From positions 1 to 36,214 of the forward strand of contig JAFSNB010000026.1 of assembly GCA_017447625.1 (NCBI GenBank): DNA of 36,214 nucleotides, in the 5' to 3' direction. Made by a program: the position numbers and the translations under genes. The notes beneath the pieces were generated by a model. The model ran no database searches and was not told where the DNA came from. It was given only the letters and a program-made list of their open reading frames with translations. Positions 23,953 to 32,974 of this stretch are shown here, piece by piece (the stretch's first letter is position 1; the number at the start of each line of letters is the position of its first letter). This stretch comes from Bacteroidaceae bacterium. Its GTDB lineage: Bacteria > Bacteroidota > Bacteroidia > Bacteroidales > Bacteroidaceae.

Positions 23953-25683
23953 ATGACAGAAAAAACACTCATCCCAGACTACATTTTCGAGTCAAGTTGG
24001 GAAGTCTGTAACAAGGTCGGTGGCATCTACACCGTTCTATCGACAAGAGCGAAGACGCTCCAGGATGCGATGCCCGACCATTTGATTTTTATTGGCCCTG
24101 ATGTATGGCAGGGAAAACAGAATTTGCTTTTTGAACAGGATGATAAACTCTTTGCTCCCTGGCGCAAACAGGCTGCTAAGGAAGGTCTGAGCCTTCGTAT
24201 CGGTCGCTGGGCTATTCCCGGACACCCCATTGTCGTGCTTGTTGACTTCACTCCGTTCTACGCTCATAAGAATGATATCTACGGGGCTCTCTGGACTGAA
24301 TATCAGGTGGATTCCCTACATGCATACGGTGACTACGACGAGGCTTCCATGTTCAGCTATGCAGCCGGACGAGTCGTAGAGTCCTTCTACAACAAATATC
24401 TTGGAGACAGCCAGAAGGTTGTCTATCAGGCTCACGAATGGATGACTGGCCTCGGAGCGCTTTATGTGCATAAGCACCTGCCCGCAGTTGCCACCATCTT
24501 TACCACACACGCCACAAGTATCGGACGCAGTATTGCAGGAAACGGCAAGCCCCTTTATGACTATCTCTTTGCCTACAACGGCAACCAGATGGCTGAAGAG
24601 CTGAACATGCAGAGCAAACACAGTATCGAGCGCCAGACAGCACACAATGTTGACTGCTTCACAACAGTCTCCGACGTGACTGCCCGCGAGTGTGTGGAAC
24701 TGCTGGACAAGCCGTGCGATGTGGTTCTTCCCAACGGCTTCGAACTTGACTTCGTTCCTAAAGGCGCCACATTTGTCAACCGTCGTCGCAAGTCACGCCG
24801 GCGTATCCTCACCGTTGCAAACGCCCTGATGGGGACAAATCTTACCGACGACACAATGATTGTGGCGATAGGCGGACGATACGAATGGAAGAACAAAGGC
24901 ATTGATGTTTATCTTGATGCTCTGCGCCGCACTCTTCGCGACGAACGCCTCCAGCGCCACGTCCTTGCCGTAATCGCCGTTCCCGGATGGCAGGACGGTC
25001 CCCGCGAGGATTTGCAAGAACGTCTCGCTGACCTCCAAGGGCAATCTTCATCGCGCAGCCAACTCCCCTCCATTACGGGAGGGGTTGGGGGTGGGTCCCC
25101 CCTCCCGGCTCCCTACGTTACTCATCGTCTCCACGAGCCTGGTTGCGACCCCGTCACGAACACCCTTCACTATTACGAGATCAGCAACCGTCCCGAGAGC
25201 CGTCTCCACGTAATGTTCGTCCCTTGCTATCTCGACGGAGCCGACGGCATCTTCAACATGCATTACTACGATATGCTTATAGGTGTCGATCTCACCGTCT
25301 TCCCCTCTTACTACGAGCCTTGGGGCTACACCCCGCTGGAGAGCATCGCCTTTAAGGTGCCCTGTGTTACCACTTCGCTCAGCGGCTTCGGTGCTTGGGC
25401 AAACGAGGAGAAGAGCAAGCGCGTGGGTTGCCTCTTCCAGAATTCCACACTTATCGATGGCGTAGAGGTTATCAACCGCACAGACTATAACTACGACGAG
25501 GTGGTTGAGAGCATCCGCGAGGCCATAATCCAATACTCTTCTATGTCTGACGCTGAAGTCAACACGGCTCGTAAGGCTGCATCGGCTCTGGCACAGAAGG
25601 CTCTGTGGAAACATTTCATCAAGTACTACTACCAAGCCTACGACTTCGCCCTGCGCAAGGCCGAGAGCCGTAAGGAGAAATAA
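23953..25683 (+). CDS. glycogen synthase, GT3-like (eukaryote-type)
   Basis: This 576-residue GT-B enzyme builds alpha-1,4-glucan from nucleotide-glucose. The N-terminal ESSWEVCNKVGGIYTVL (13-29) and QAHEWMTGLGALY closely follow animal and yeast glycogen synthases (GT3) rather than bacterial GlgA. The donor-site loop is FPSYYEPWGYTPLESIAF. ATG 23953 is preferred over GTG 23944. It is followed by glycogen phosphorylase in the same direction, so synthesis and breakdown enzymes are paired. Oddity: residues 370-384 (QLPSITGGVGGGSPL) are encoded by a GC-rich palindromic repeat of a type otherwise found between genes. It sits in frame in the variable loop between DLQERLADLQ and YVTHRLHE. Confidence 0.93.
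   Translation: MTEKTLIPDYIFESSWEVCNKVGGIYTVLSTRAKTLQDAMPDHLIFIGPDVWQGKQNLLFEQDDKLFAPWRKQAAKEGLSLRIGRWAIPGHPIVVLVDFTPFYAHKNDIYGALWTEYQVDSLHAYGDYDEASMFSYAAGRVVESFYNKYLGDSQKVVYQAHEWMTGLGALYVHKHLPAVATIFTTHATSIGRSIAGNGKPLYDYLFAYNGNQMAEELNMQSKHSIERQTAHNVDCFTTVSDVTARECVELLDKPCDVVLPNGFELDFVPKGATFVNRRRKSRRRILTVANALMGTNLTDDTMIVAIGGRYEWKNKGIDVYLDALRRTLRDERLQRHVLAVIAVPGWQDGPREDLQERLADLQGQSSSRSQLPSITGGVGGGSPLPAPYVTHRLHEPGCDPVTNTLHYYEISNRPESRLHVMFVPCYLDGADGIFNMHYYDMLIGVDLTVFPSYYEPWGYTPLESIAFKVPCVTTSLSGFGAWANEEKSKRVGCLFQNSTLIDGVEVINRTDYNYDEVVESIREAIIQYSSMSDAEVNTARKAASALAQKALWKHFIKYYYQAYDFALRKAESRKEK
25060..25104 (+). repeat. palindromic repeat inserted in frame in glycogen synthase
   Basis: The 45 bases contain CTCCCCTCCATTACGGGAGG, a stem-loop (CTCCC/GGGAG with flanking pairs), followed by a G-rich tail GGTTGGGGGTGGGTCCCCC. 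The architecture (CTCCCC, loop, GGGGAG, then TYGG and GGGTGGG) is the same as the intergenic module at 17431-17459, in the same orientation. Its length is a multiple of three and it has no stop in the synthase frame, so it is read as 15 low-complexity residues. Confidence 0.75.
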
Positions 25684-25766
25684 CGAGAAATAACTCCTTA
25701 ACTACATAACTACATAACTACTAAAAAACTGAGATTAAACAACATTATAATAATTATTGTATATTT

Positions 25767-28328
25767 ATGAAAATCAAGTCAAGCAATTCAAATGACGCTT
25801 CCTGGAAACCAGTAACCGTCAAGAGCAACATCCCAGGTGAGTTGAGCAAGCTTGAGGAACTGGCCCACAACATGTGGTGGGCTTGGAACCACAGCGCACG
25901 TTCACTCTTCACCAACCTCGACCCCGAACTCTATGAGGAGTGCGGTCAAAATCCTGTGCTGCTGCTTGAACGTCTCAGCTTCGAGCGTCTTGAAGAACTC
26001 TCCAAGGACAAGACCATCATCAAGAAGATGAACGATGTCTATAAGGAGTTCCGCACATATATGGACGTTGAGCCGGACAAGAACCGTGCCAGCGTTGCAT
26101 ATCTCTGTATGGAATACGGTCTGAACCAAGTCCTGAAGATCTACTCCGGCGGTCTCGGCATCCTGGCAGGCGACTATATTAAGGAGGCTTCCGACTCTAA
26201 TGTAGATATGGTTGCCGTGGGCTTCCTCTATCGTTATGGCTACTTCACCCAGACTCTCTCCATGGATGGTCAACAAATTGCCAACTACGAGGCTCAGAAC
26301 TTCGTCAGCCTGCCCATAGAGCAGGTGTACGACGGCGGCAAGCCCATGGTAATTGATGTCCCCTACATGAATTTCCAGGTTCACGCCTACGTTTGGCGCG
26401 TCAATGTCGGTCGTGTGAAGCTCTATCTGCTCGACACCGACAACGACCTCAACAGCGAATACGACCGTCGCATCACCCACGCCCTTTATGGCGGCGACTG
26501 GGAGAACCGTCTGAAGCAGGAAATCCTTCTCGGTATCGGCGGTGTGCTTCTGCTGAAGAAACTCGGCATCAAGCGCGATGTCTATCATTGCAACGAGGGT
26601 CACGCTGCTCTCTGCAACGTGCAGCGTCTCGTGGATTATGTTCAGAGCGGACTCTCATTCAACGAGGCACTCGAACTCGTTCGCGCCAGCTCCCTCTATA
26701 CCGTTCACACTCCCGTGCCTGCCGGTCACGACTACTTCGACGAGAGCCTCTTCGGCAAGTATATGGGCGGCTATCCTCAGATGCTCGGCATCTCTTGGGA
26801 CGAATTCATTGGCATGGGCCGTCAGAATCCCGACGACCACGGCGAGCGCTTCTGCATGAGCACCTTCGCCTGCAACACCTGTCAGGAGGTTAATGGCGTT
26901 AGCTGGCTTCACGGCGAGGTGTCCAAGAAGATGTTCGCCAATATCTGGAAGGGCTACTTCCCCGAGGAGAGTCATGTGGGTTATGTCACCAACGGCGTAC
27001 ACTTCCCCACATGGTGTGCTACTGAATGGCGCAAGCTCTATGCCAAGTACTTCGATGAAAAGCATCTCTCTGACCAGAGCAACGAGGACATCTGGCACGG
27101 CATCTACGATGTGCCCGACGCAGAAATCTGGAAGACACGCATGGCTCTGAAGACCAAGCTCGTTGATTACATCCGTCAGCAGTTCCGCGACAGCTGGCTG
27201 AAGAATCAGGGCGATCCCAGCCGCGTTGTCTCCCTCATGGAGAAGATTAACCCGAACGCCCTGCTCATCGGTTTCGGACGCCGCTTCGCTACATACAAGC
27301 GCGCACATCTGCTCTTCACCGACCTGGAGCGTCTCGACAAGATCGTGAACAACCCCAATTATCCCGTTCAGTTCCTCTATACCGGTAAGGCTCACCCCGC
27401 CGACGGCGCAGGCCAGGGCCTCATCAAGAAGATCTACGAGATTAGCCAGCGTCCTGAATTCCTCGGCAAGATTATCTTCCTTGAGAACTACGATATGCAG
27501 CTCGCACGCCGCCTCATCTCCGGTGTAGATATTTGGATGAACACCCCGACCCGTCCTCTCGAGGCCAGCGGTACCAGCGGTGAGAAGGCTCTCATGAACG
27601 GTGTTGTGAACCTCTCCGTGCTCGACGGTTGGTGGCTCGAGGGTTACCGCGAGGGCGCCGGTTGGGCACTCACCGAGAAGCGCACTTACGAGAATCAGGC
27701 ATATCAGGATCAGCTTGATGCAGCCACAATCTACAGCCTGCTCGAGAACGAGATCATGCCTACCTACTACGCACGCAACTCTAAGGGCTACAGCCCCTCA
27801 TGGATTCAGGTTATCAAGAACAGCATCGCCCGCATCGCTCCTCACTACACCATGAAGCGTCAGCTCGACGATTACTACTCGAAGTTCTACAACCCGATGG
27901 CAAAACGCTTCCACAAGATTTCTGCCAACGACAACCGCATCGCCCGTGAAATCGCCCTCTGGAAAGAGAACGTGGCCGAGCGTTGGGACAGCATCCGTGT
28001 GGTCAGCAAGGAAACATGTGAAGCCCTCCAAATCGGACAGATTGAGGCCGGAACGAAGTATGACATCAATATCGTAATCGACGAGGCCGGTCTGGACAAC
28101 GCAATCGGAGTGGAACTCGTAACCATCCACACCGACAAGAACAACGTGGACAGCATCTATCGTTGCGAACCTCTTCAGGTGGTTAAGCGCGAGGGTAATC
28201 TCTACACCTTCCACGTGACCCACACCATAAGCAACGCTGGCAGCTTCAAGATTGCCTACCGCATCTTCCCGAAGAACGACCTGTTGCCCCACCGTCAGGA
28301 CTTCTGCTACGTTAAGTGGTTCGTATAA
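25767..28328 (+). CDS. glgP: alpha-glucan phosphorylase, DUF3417 type (GT35)
   Basis: This 853-residue enzyme starts with the DUF3417 domain (about 15-130, with [11 protein letters not shown] at 31-41). The GT35 catalytic body follows with [26 protein letters not shown] (111-136) and the PLP-site loop [14 protein letters not shown] (599-612). K607 is the likely Schiff-base lysine; the family usually has M where E606 stands. A beta-rich C-terminal tail (about 765-853) completes it. It releases glucose-1-phosphate from glycogen or maltodextrin. It lies 83 bases after glycogen synthase with no box of its own seen, so it is probably co-transcribed. A strong bidirectional terminator follows. Confidence 0.95.
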   Translation: MKIKSSNSNDASWKPVTVKSNIPGELSKLEELAHNMWWAWNHSARSLFTNLDPELYEECGQNPVLLLERLSFERLEELSKDKTIIKKMNDVYKEFRTYMDVEPDKNRASVAYLCMEYGLNQVLKIYSGGLGILAGDYIKEASDSNVDMVAVGFLYRYGYFTQTLSMDGQQIANYEAQNFVSLPIEQVYDGGKPMVIDVPYMNFQVHAYVWRVNVGRVKLYLLDTDNDLNSEYDRRITHALYGGDWENRLKQEILLGIGGVLLLKKLGIKRDVYHCNEGHAALCNVQRLVDYVQSGLSFNEALELVRASSLYTVHTPVPAGHDYFDESLFGKYMGGYPQMLGISWDEFIGMGRQNPDDHGERFCMSTFACNTCQEVNGVSWLHGEVSKKMFANIWKGYFPEESHVGYVTNGVHFPTWCATEWRKLYAKYFDEKHLSDQSNEDIWHGIYDVPDAEIWKTRMALKTKLVDYIRQQFRDSWLKNQGDPSRVVSLMEKINPNALLIGFGRRFATYKRAHLLFTDLERLDKIVNNPNYPVQFLYTGKAHPADGAGQGLIKKIYEISQRPEFLGKIIFLENYDMQLARRLISGVDIWMNTPTRPLEASGTSGEKALMNGVVNLSVLDGWWLEGYREGAGWALTEKRTYENQAYQDQLDAATIYSLLENEIMPTYYARNSKGYSPSWIQVIKNSIARIAPHYTMKRQLDDYYSKFYNPMAKRFHKISANDNRIAREIALWKENVAERWDSIRVVSKETCEALQIGQIEAGTKYDINIVIDEAGLDNAIGVELVTIHTDKNNVDSIYRCEPLQVVKREGNLYTFHVTHTISNAGSFKIAYRIFPKNDLLPHRQDFCYVKWFV

Positions 28329-28352
28329 TCGTTCCGACGAATATAAAAAATG

Positions 28353-28381
28353 CCGCACGACTCCAACTCGGAATCGTGCGG
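28353..28381. terminator. bidirectional intrinsic terminator
   Basis: An 8-bp perfect stem CCGCACGA/TCGTGCGG is extended by a partly paired inner part. It is flanked by AAAAAA on the left and TTTTTGTTTTT on the right. It lies between two convergent genes (glycogen phosphorylase and the M16 peptidase) and can end transcription from both sides. Confidence 0.92.
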
Positions 28382-28421
28382 TTTTTGTTTTTAATAAACT
28401 CTACTTTCGCAAGCTTCGCTG

Positions 28422-31364
28422 TTAGTATCCGAAAATCTCTTCCAGACTTACTCGCTTGATTGGACCGACCTTCTGCAACGAAGCCATATCCAGTTCCTTC
28501 TCATCACCGAGGATGGCGTAGCGGCGAGGTTTGCGAGCCATTCGCTCGTTGGAGAAACGGACTATATCGTCGAGTGTGATGTTCGGCAATTCGTTGTATA
28601 TCTTCTCGTTGATATCGTAGTCGATGCCGCGCTCCTGAGCTGACATCCAAGCATTGATCACACCGAAACGTGTGGTGCGCTGGGCAGCGAGTTGCTTGGT
28701 TAGACTCTGTTTGGCAATCTCGAAGGCGCTCTGGCTCTGCGGTATTGTGTCGAGAATCTGGTTGAACGTATTGATGCAATCCATCATCTTGTCGTTCTGT
28801 GAGATTATGAATGTGTAGCTCGTCTCGGGGTGTCCCTTGCGGTCGGGAGCCTGATCATAGTAAGCGCGTGCGCTGTAGGCGAGGCCGCGGCTCTCACGCA
28901 GTTCCTGGAATACAATGCCGTTCATCCCAGATCCGAAATACTCGTTGTAGAGGGCTGCCACAGGCATAACCTCCGGACGCCACATCAGCTCATCGTTATG
29001 GAGAGCCAGCATGTAGATATTCTTTGCATCGTAGGGTGCCAGCAGGATTTCCGTCTCCGGTGTCGGCAGTTCGCGGTAGTCCTCGAAAGCGAGGGGTGCC
29101 TTCAGTTCGGCAGGCAGCTGGTGCTCTTGAGTCAGAAGAGAGGTGAGGTCGCCGATTGTGCGGGGACCGTAGTAAAGTACGGTGTGCTCGTAACTGGTCA
29201 GACTGCGAATGATATCAACCAGGTCTTGCGGATTGGTCTGTGCGAGCAGAGCCGGGGTCATTATGTCGCGTTGGATATTACGGGGACCGAACATACTGTA
29301 ACTGCGCAGACGATAGAAACACTGCTGCTGCTCAAGTTTTGCATCAGCCTGAGCCTTGGCCACATTAGCGATGTAGGCAGCGTAGGCGGTGCTATCCACC
29401 TGCACGTTCTTAAGCACATTTTCCAGAAGTGCCAGAGCCTCGGGCATCTTCTCGTCCAGACCGGAGAGGGTGATGGTGGTCTGGTAGCTGCCGACATTGA
29501 TGCCGAAGCTGCAGGCCAGACCGTAGAACTTCTGCTGAATCTGCTCGGCCGTGAGAGAGTCGGTTCCCAGCAGCTCGAAGTATTCGCTGGCTGCGTCGAT
29601 ACGCTTGTCTGCTGCGTTGCCGAAGGGCAGGCGGAAGACGAGATAGAAGATTCCGTTTTCGGTGTTCTGCTTGTAGATCAGAGGCAGGTTATGCTCGGGC
29701 GCATCGTTGATCTTTGAGCTCCAATGGCTTACTTCCAGATCCTTCTTGAAGTCCACGAAACGCGGTTGTATGGGTTCAACCTCGGTGTCCTGAATCTCCT
29801 TTACGAAAGCGCTCATTTGGTCGCGATTGGCGGGTATGGGCGTGATCTCGGGCTTCTCTATCTTCTTGATATTGGGGTCGTCACCCTGCTTCTTGAACAC
29901 GGTAACGTAGTTGGTGTCCTTCAGGTAGCGTTGAGCGAATGCCACGAGTTCGTCCTTGCTGATGGACGCGATGCGGTCTATGCGTTCTACGCAGTCCTCC
30001 CAGTCTATACCATTAATAAATGAACGCTCGAACATAGATGTGCGTGAGCTGTTTCTCTCCAAGGCACGCATCTGGTTCAGTTTCATGTTGTTGATGATGG
30101 CAGGCAGGATGTCGTCGGGGAAGTCGCCGCTCTTCAGTTTGTTCAGCTCGGCGAGCAGCAGCGTGCGACACTCCTCGAGTGTCTGTCCCTCGCGTGGCGA
30201 ACCGTTCATGATGAAGATGCTGTGGTCAGCCAACTGAATGTCACCGGCCCAAGCTTCCAGCATAGTCATCTTCTGGTTGATGTCGAGGTCTATCAGACCG
30301 GCACGTCCGTTGCTCAGAATCTCGCTCACGAGCGAGAGGGTGTCGCAGACGCGGTCCTTGGCGGCAGGGAAGGCCCAGCCTATGTACAGCGATTCGGCGT
30401 TGAGACCAATTACAGAGGTGTCAACGGGGGCAGTCAGCTCAGGCACGTCGGCGTATTCGGGCTGTTTGCAGTCCGGGTTGGCCTCCCATTCGCCAAAGTA
30501 CTTCTCCAGAATATCCATAGTCTTGTCCGGATCCAAATCGCCAGCCATACAGATGGCCACGTTGTTCGGGCAATAATAGTTCTTGAAGTAGTTCTTGATG
30601 TTGGTGATTGAGGGGTTCTTCAGATGCTCCTGCGTGCCGATTGTAGTCTGAGTTCCGTAGGGGTGAGTGGGGAAGAGCTTGTACAAGAGCGCGTTAATCA
30701 TCTTTTCGCCGTCGTCGCTCAGGTAGAGATTATACTCCTCATAAACGGCCTCGAGCTCGGTGTGGAAGCCGCGGATTACCATATTCTGGAAACGGTCGGA
30801 TTGGATGCGAGCCCAATTCTCGATCTCGTTGCTGGGGATGTTCTCTACATAGACCGTCTGGTCAAAGCTCGTGTAAGCGTTGGTGCCGTCGCTGCCGATA
30901 AGAGCCATCAGCTTGTCGTACTCGTTGGGGATGTTGTACTTGGCGGCGAGCTGACTGATACTGTCAATCTCATGGTAAGCCTGTTTGCGTGCGGCGGGAT
31001 CTGTCAACTGACGATAAGCCTCGAAACGCTGCTCAATCTGGTCGAGTAGGGGAGCCTCGGCCTCAGCGTCGGATGTGCCGAACTGACTGGTACCTTTGAA
31101 CATCAGGTGCTCCAGATAGTGAGCCAAACCGGTAGTCTCGGCCGGGTCGTTGCGCGAGCCGGTACGCACAACGATATTCGCCTGAATGCGCGGCTCGTCC
31201 TTGTTCACCGAAAGATAAACTTTCAGTCCGTTCTTAAGTGTGTAGATGCGCGTCTTCATTGCGTCGCCATTGACGCTTTTGTAGTCGTGTTTGTTGCAGC
31301 TCGTAATTCCGAGTAGCAACGCCATTGCTGTCATAGCAATGACCTTCAGATTAATTTGTTTCAT
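28422..31364 (-). CDS. M16 family zinc metallopeptidase lipoprotein
   Basis: From ATG 31364 this is a 980-residue protein with a lipoprotein signal (lipobox GITSC, cysteine 23), so it is membrane-anchored outside the cytoplasm. The first M16 domain has the inverted zinc motif HYLEH (82-86) and, further on, the third ligand region ELEAVYEEYN. The second half repeats the fold without HxxEH, as in single-chain pitrilysin/insulinase-type enzymes. It should degrade peptides or small proteins in the periplasm or at the surface. The frame opens at 31382, but the start at 31364 gives a clean signal peptide. A promoter box lies at 31421-31428. It converges on glycogen phosphorylase. Confidence 0.94.
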   Translation of the reverse strand: MKQINLKVIAMTAMALLLGITSCNKHDYKSVNGDAMKTRIYTLKNGLKVYLSVNKDEPRIQANIVVRTGSRNDPAETTGLAHYLEHLMFKGTSQFGTSDAEAEAPLLDQIEQRFEAYRQLTDPAARKQAYHEIDSISQLAAKYNIPNEYDKLMALIGSDGTNAYTSFDQTVYVENIPSNEIENWARIQSDRFQNMVIRGFHTELEAVYEEYNLYLSDDGEKMINALLYKLFPTHPYGTQTTIGTQEHLKNPSITNIKNYFKNYYCPNNVAICMAGDLDPDKTMDILEKYFGEWEANPDCKQPEYADVPELTAPVDTSVIGLNAESLYIGWAFPAAKDRVCDTLSLVSEILSNGRAGLIDLDINQKMTMLEAWAGDIQLADHSIFIMNGSPREGQTLEECRTLLLAELNKLKSGDFPDDILPAIINNMKLNQMRALERNSSRTSMFERSFINGIDWEDCVERIDRIASISKDELVAFAQRYLKDTNYVTVFKKQGDDPNIKKIEKPEITPIPANRDQMSAFVKEIQDTEVEPIQPRFVDFKKDLEVSHWSSKINDAPEHNLPLIYKQNTENGIFYLVFRLPFGNAADKRIDAASEYFELLGTDSLTAEQIQQKFYGLACSFGINVGSYQTTITLSGLDEKMPEALALLENVLKNVQVDSTAYAAYIANVAKAQADAKLEQQQCFYRLRSYSMFGPRNIQRDIMTPALLAQTNPQDLVDIIRSLTSYEHTVLYYGPRTIGDLTSLLTQEHQLPAELKAPLAFEDYRELPTPETEILLAPYDAKNIYMLALHNDELMWRPEVMPVAALYNEYFGSGMNGIVFQELRESRGLAYSARAYYDQAPDRKGHPETSYTFIISQNDKMMDCINTFNQILDTIPQSQSAFEIAKQSLTKQLAAQRTTRFGVINAWMSAQERGIDYDINEKIYNELPNITLDDIVRFSNERMARKPRRYAILGDEKELDMASLQKVGPIKRVSLEEIFGY

Positions 31365-31420
31365 TGTAGTTATTGATTGCAAAAGTTATCTTTTTCATTC
31401 AGATTGCTCGTCTCTGACTG

Positions 31421-31428
31421 CAAAGATA
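31421..31428 (-). promoter_or_regulatory. promoter -7 box for the M16 peptidase
   Basis: TATCTTTG on the minus strand matches TAnnTTTG, about 56 bases upstream of the ATG at 31364. Confidence 0.65.
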
Positions 31429-31904
31429 CAACTATTAATTTAATGAGAAGAAGAGAAAAGAGAAAAAAATAGCTTTTATCTAACAAAAAAAATAAAAAAC
31501 ATCCGAGAACGAGTTGACAAGTAAACAAGTTGACAGTTGAATACAGTTAAGGTTATCGTTAAGGTTAAGGTAAAATTTGTTTTTTAGCACGAAGTGCGAT
31601 GTTTTTGTGGTTTTTTTCTTTATTCATCGCGCAGCAAATCCGTTTAATCCGAGCAATCCGTGTTCAAATCAAACGACAAATCGAACAATCACCCCCTTTG
31701 AGATTCGTCTGTATGCTCGTATAATTGCCGGCATTGCAATTTACGCGATTCTCGGAGGGTAAAATTCGCTGTAACATCATAAGCCTCAGTTTGTTACCCC
31801 CCCAATTTTCTTGTACGGATTTTCTGTCAATCTAGAAAATTCGATTGCTCAAGAGCGGCATTTTGATGGTAAAAGGCTCAAAATCCCATATAATAGGGCT
31901 TGTC

Positions 31905-31996
31905 CCAAAATTGCACAGGGTCGAATGGTGTTTTGATGCTGGTCAAATGGTCATTCTACCATATGCAAATGCTCAATACACCCTGTACAATTTTGG
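31905..31996. repeat. inverted repeat with 17-bp arms
   Basis: The left arm CCAAAATTGCACAGGGT (31905-31921) pairs with the right arm ACCCTGTACAATTTTGG (31980-31996), with one mismatch. The arms are separated by 58 bases with no open frame. Repeated GCTCAA/GGCTCAAAA words lie around both arms. It could be a small non-autonomous element or a regulatory cruciform; function is unknown. Confidence 0.75.
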
Positions 31997-32132
31997 CATC
32001 TTGCTCGTGAAAATCGCCCCTTTTCCATGAGAAAATGCTCATTTCCCCGTTCTATTTCGTCATTTTCATCATAAATAATCGCCCAAAATCCGCCCCCGAT
32101 TGTTCTATTTGTGGGGTGAAGATTAACTTCTT

Positions 32133-32181
32133 AGTTTCAAGTTTCAGGTTTCAGGCTTCGGCTTTCAAGCTTCTGGTTTCA
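32133..32181. repeat. GTTTCAG-type imperfect tandem tract
   Basis: There are about six or seven imperfect units of GTTTCA(A/G)G and variants (GCTTTCAAGCTTCTGG). The arrangement recalls the TTTAAG tracts elsewhere, but with a different word. It directly precedes the palindromic element at 32207. Confidence 0.7.
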
Positions 32182-32206
32182 ATAACCTCAAGAAATCGTA
32201 AATAAT

Positions 32207-32457
32207 AAAGGTCTTCACACAAGATGAAAAATTAGTAGCTAACTCTCTGTATATAAGCTTCTTTGAGTTTTGGATGAGCCGTTCAAACATTCACAAGGTC
32301 TTCACAAGGTGTTCACCAGACTTTCACAAGCCTTCACATCCTTCTCGTGTGAAGGTTTGGTGAAGGGTTGTGAAGGTTATGTGAACACCTTGTGAAGGTT
32401 TTGTTTTGCTTATACTATTGATATATAGGCCATTAGCCCTCTTTTGTGAAGACCTTT
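32207..32457. repeat. 251-bp nested palindrome of TTCACAAGG words
   Basis: The outer arms AAAGGTCTTCACACAAGA (32207-32224) and TCTTTTGTGAAGACCTTT (32440-32457) pair over 18 bases with one mismatch. Inside is a perfect 17-bp inverted repeat, CTTCACAAGGTGTTCAC (32300-32316) with GTGAACACCTTGTGAAG (32381-32397). TTCACA/TTCACC words recur every 8-10 bases on the left half and TGTGAA/GGTGAA words on the right half. There is no open frame of note. The structure resembles a miniature mobile element, an iteron-like protein-binding array or a folded RNA. Confidence 0.8.
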
Positions 32458-32522
32458 TAAGATAACCAAAAATTCTCTTGTTGTAGTGTACTGAATAAGT
32501 TGACAAAAATTGAAATCACCTT

Positions 32523-32696
32523 ATGATTAGAAATGTAAAGAAAACTCGTGAAGAAAGTCTGGAGATTCTTCGTGATTATCTGACAAGCGACTTGTCAAAA
32601 AGTGCAATAAGCAGAAAATATTGCCTGGATCGTAATTGGGTTCGACGAAATTTGATTAAATTTGCAGTCTCAGACAAGAAAGGAGGCATGCTGTAG
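32523..32696 (+). pseudogene. transposase OrfA-like helix-turn-helix remnant
   Basis: A 57-codon frame begins MIRNVKKTREESLEILRDYL. Its helix-turn-helix-like stretch LSKSAISRKYCLDRNWVRRNL matches the N-terminal DNA-binding part of insertion-sequence OrfA proteins (IS3-like). It is preceded at 32488 by TGTACTGAATAAGTTGACAA, which looks like an IS end. No catalytic DDE part follows, because a promoter and a new gene start within 50 bases. It is most likely the truncated left end of an insertion sequence. A small free-standing DNA-binding protein is possible but less likely. Confidence 0.65.
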
Positions 32697-32707
32697 TGCC
32701 AGGCAAC

Positions 32708-32715
32708 TAATTTTG
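32708..32715 (+). promoter_or_regulatory. promoter -7 box for the 77-residue/GNAT pair
   Basis: TAATTTTG matches TAnnTTTG, 25 bases before the ATG at 32741. It lies just after the transposase remnant. Confidence 0.6.
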
Positions 32716-32740
32716 CACTTTTCCTTATATTTTTTTGCTT

Positions 32741-32974
32741 ATGTCAAAGAAAGTTCGTTACTTTGCGGCGACTAACAATGAAATGCATAACCAACAAGGA
32801 GATCAAATTATGTTAGGAGTGTTTTCACCACGCGAACCAATAAGCCCGGAATTCTCAAAAGAAATTCGAGCTGCATTGTGGCGTAGTATGACAGGGAATC
32901 TGACAAATGAGGAGAGACAAGCAAGGCGCAGATGTCGAGCAGCTGCCCGTAAATGGAGAATTATTAAGGGATGA
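32741..32974 (+). CDS. small basic protein, possible antitoxin of the GNAT partner
   Basis: From ATG 32741 this is a 77-residue protein. The middle reads LGVFSPREPISPEFSKEIRAALWRS. The C-terminal third is very basic and helical (EERQARRRCRAAARKWRIIKG). No family is recognised; it is not the ribbon-helix-helix DUF1778 (TacA) type that usually precedes TacT acetyltransferases. The last four bases (ATGA) contain the start of the GNAT gene, so both are translated from one message. Order, size and coupling are those of an antitoxin-toxin pair, but this is inference from layout alone. The frame is open nine more bases at TTG 32735 without benefit. Confidence 0.65.
   Translation: MSKKVRYFAATNNEMHNQQGDQIMLGVFSPREPISPEFSKEIRAALWRSMTGNLTNEERQARRRCRAAARKWRIIKG

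Larger units (their letters stand above)
31429..32522. other. AT-rich, repeat-filled non-coding stretch
   Basis: No convincing gene is present over about 1.1 kb. The stretch begins with GTTAAGG-type short repeats (31545-31571), then a 17-bp inverted repeat (31905-31996). A GTTTCAG tract follows (32133-32181), then a 251-bp nested palindrome (32207-32457). It ends with what looks like an insertion-sequence terminus (TGTACTGAATAAGTTGACAA, 32488-32507). Short open frames inside it have no protein-like composition. It marks the boundary between the housekeeping part and the accessory end of the window. Confidence 0.7.

Noticed and set aside
31577-31762. 61-codon frame in the AT-rich gap
   Set aside because: It is low-complexity FF/VV and NP-rich translation of repeat-like DNA, with no start context and no family resemblance.
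32207-32457. Replication origin with iterons
   Set aside because: The TTCACAAGG words are arranged as mirror halves, not direct iterons. No replication initiator gene is near and no DnaA-box consensus (TTATCCACA) was seen in them.
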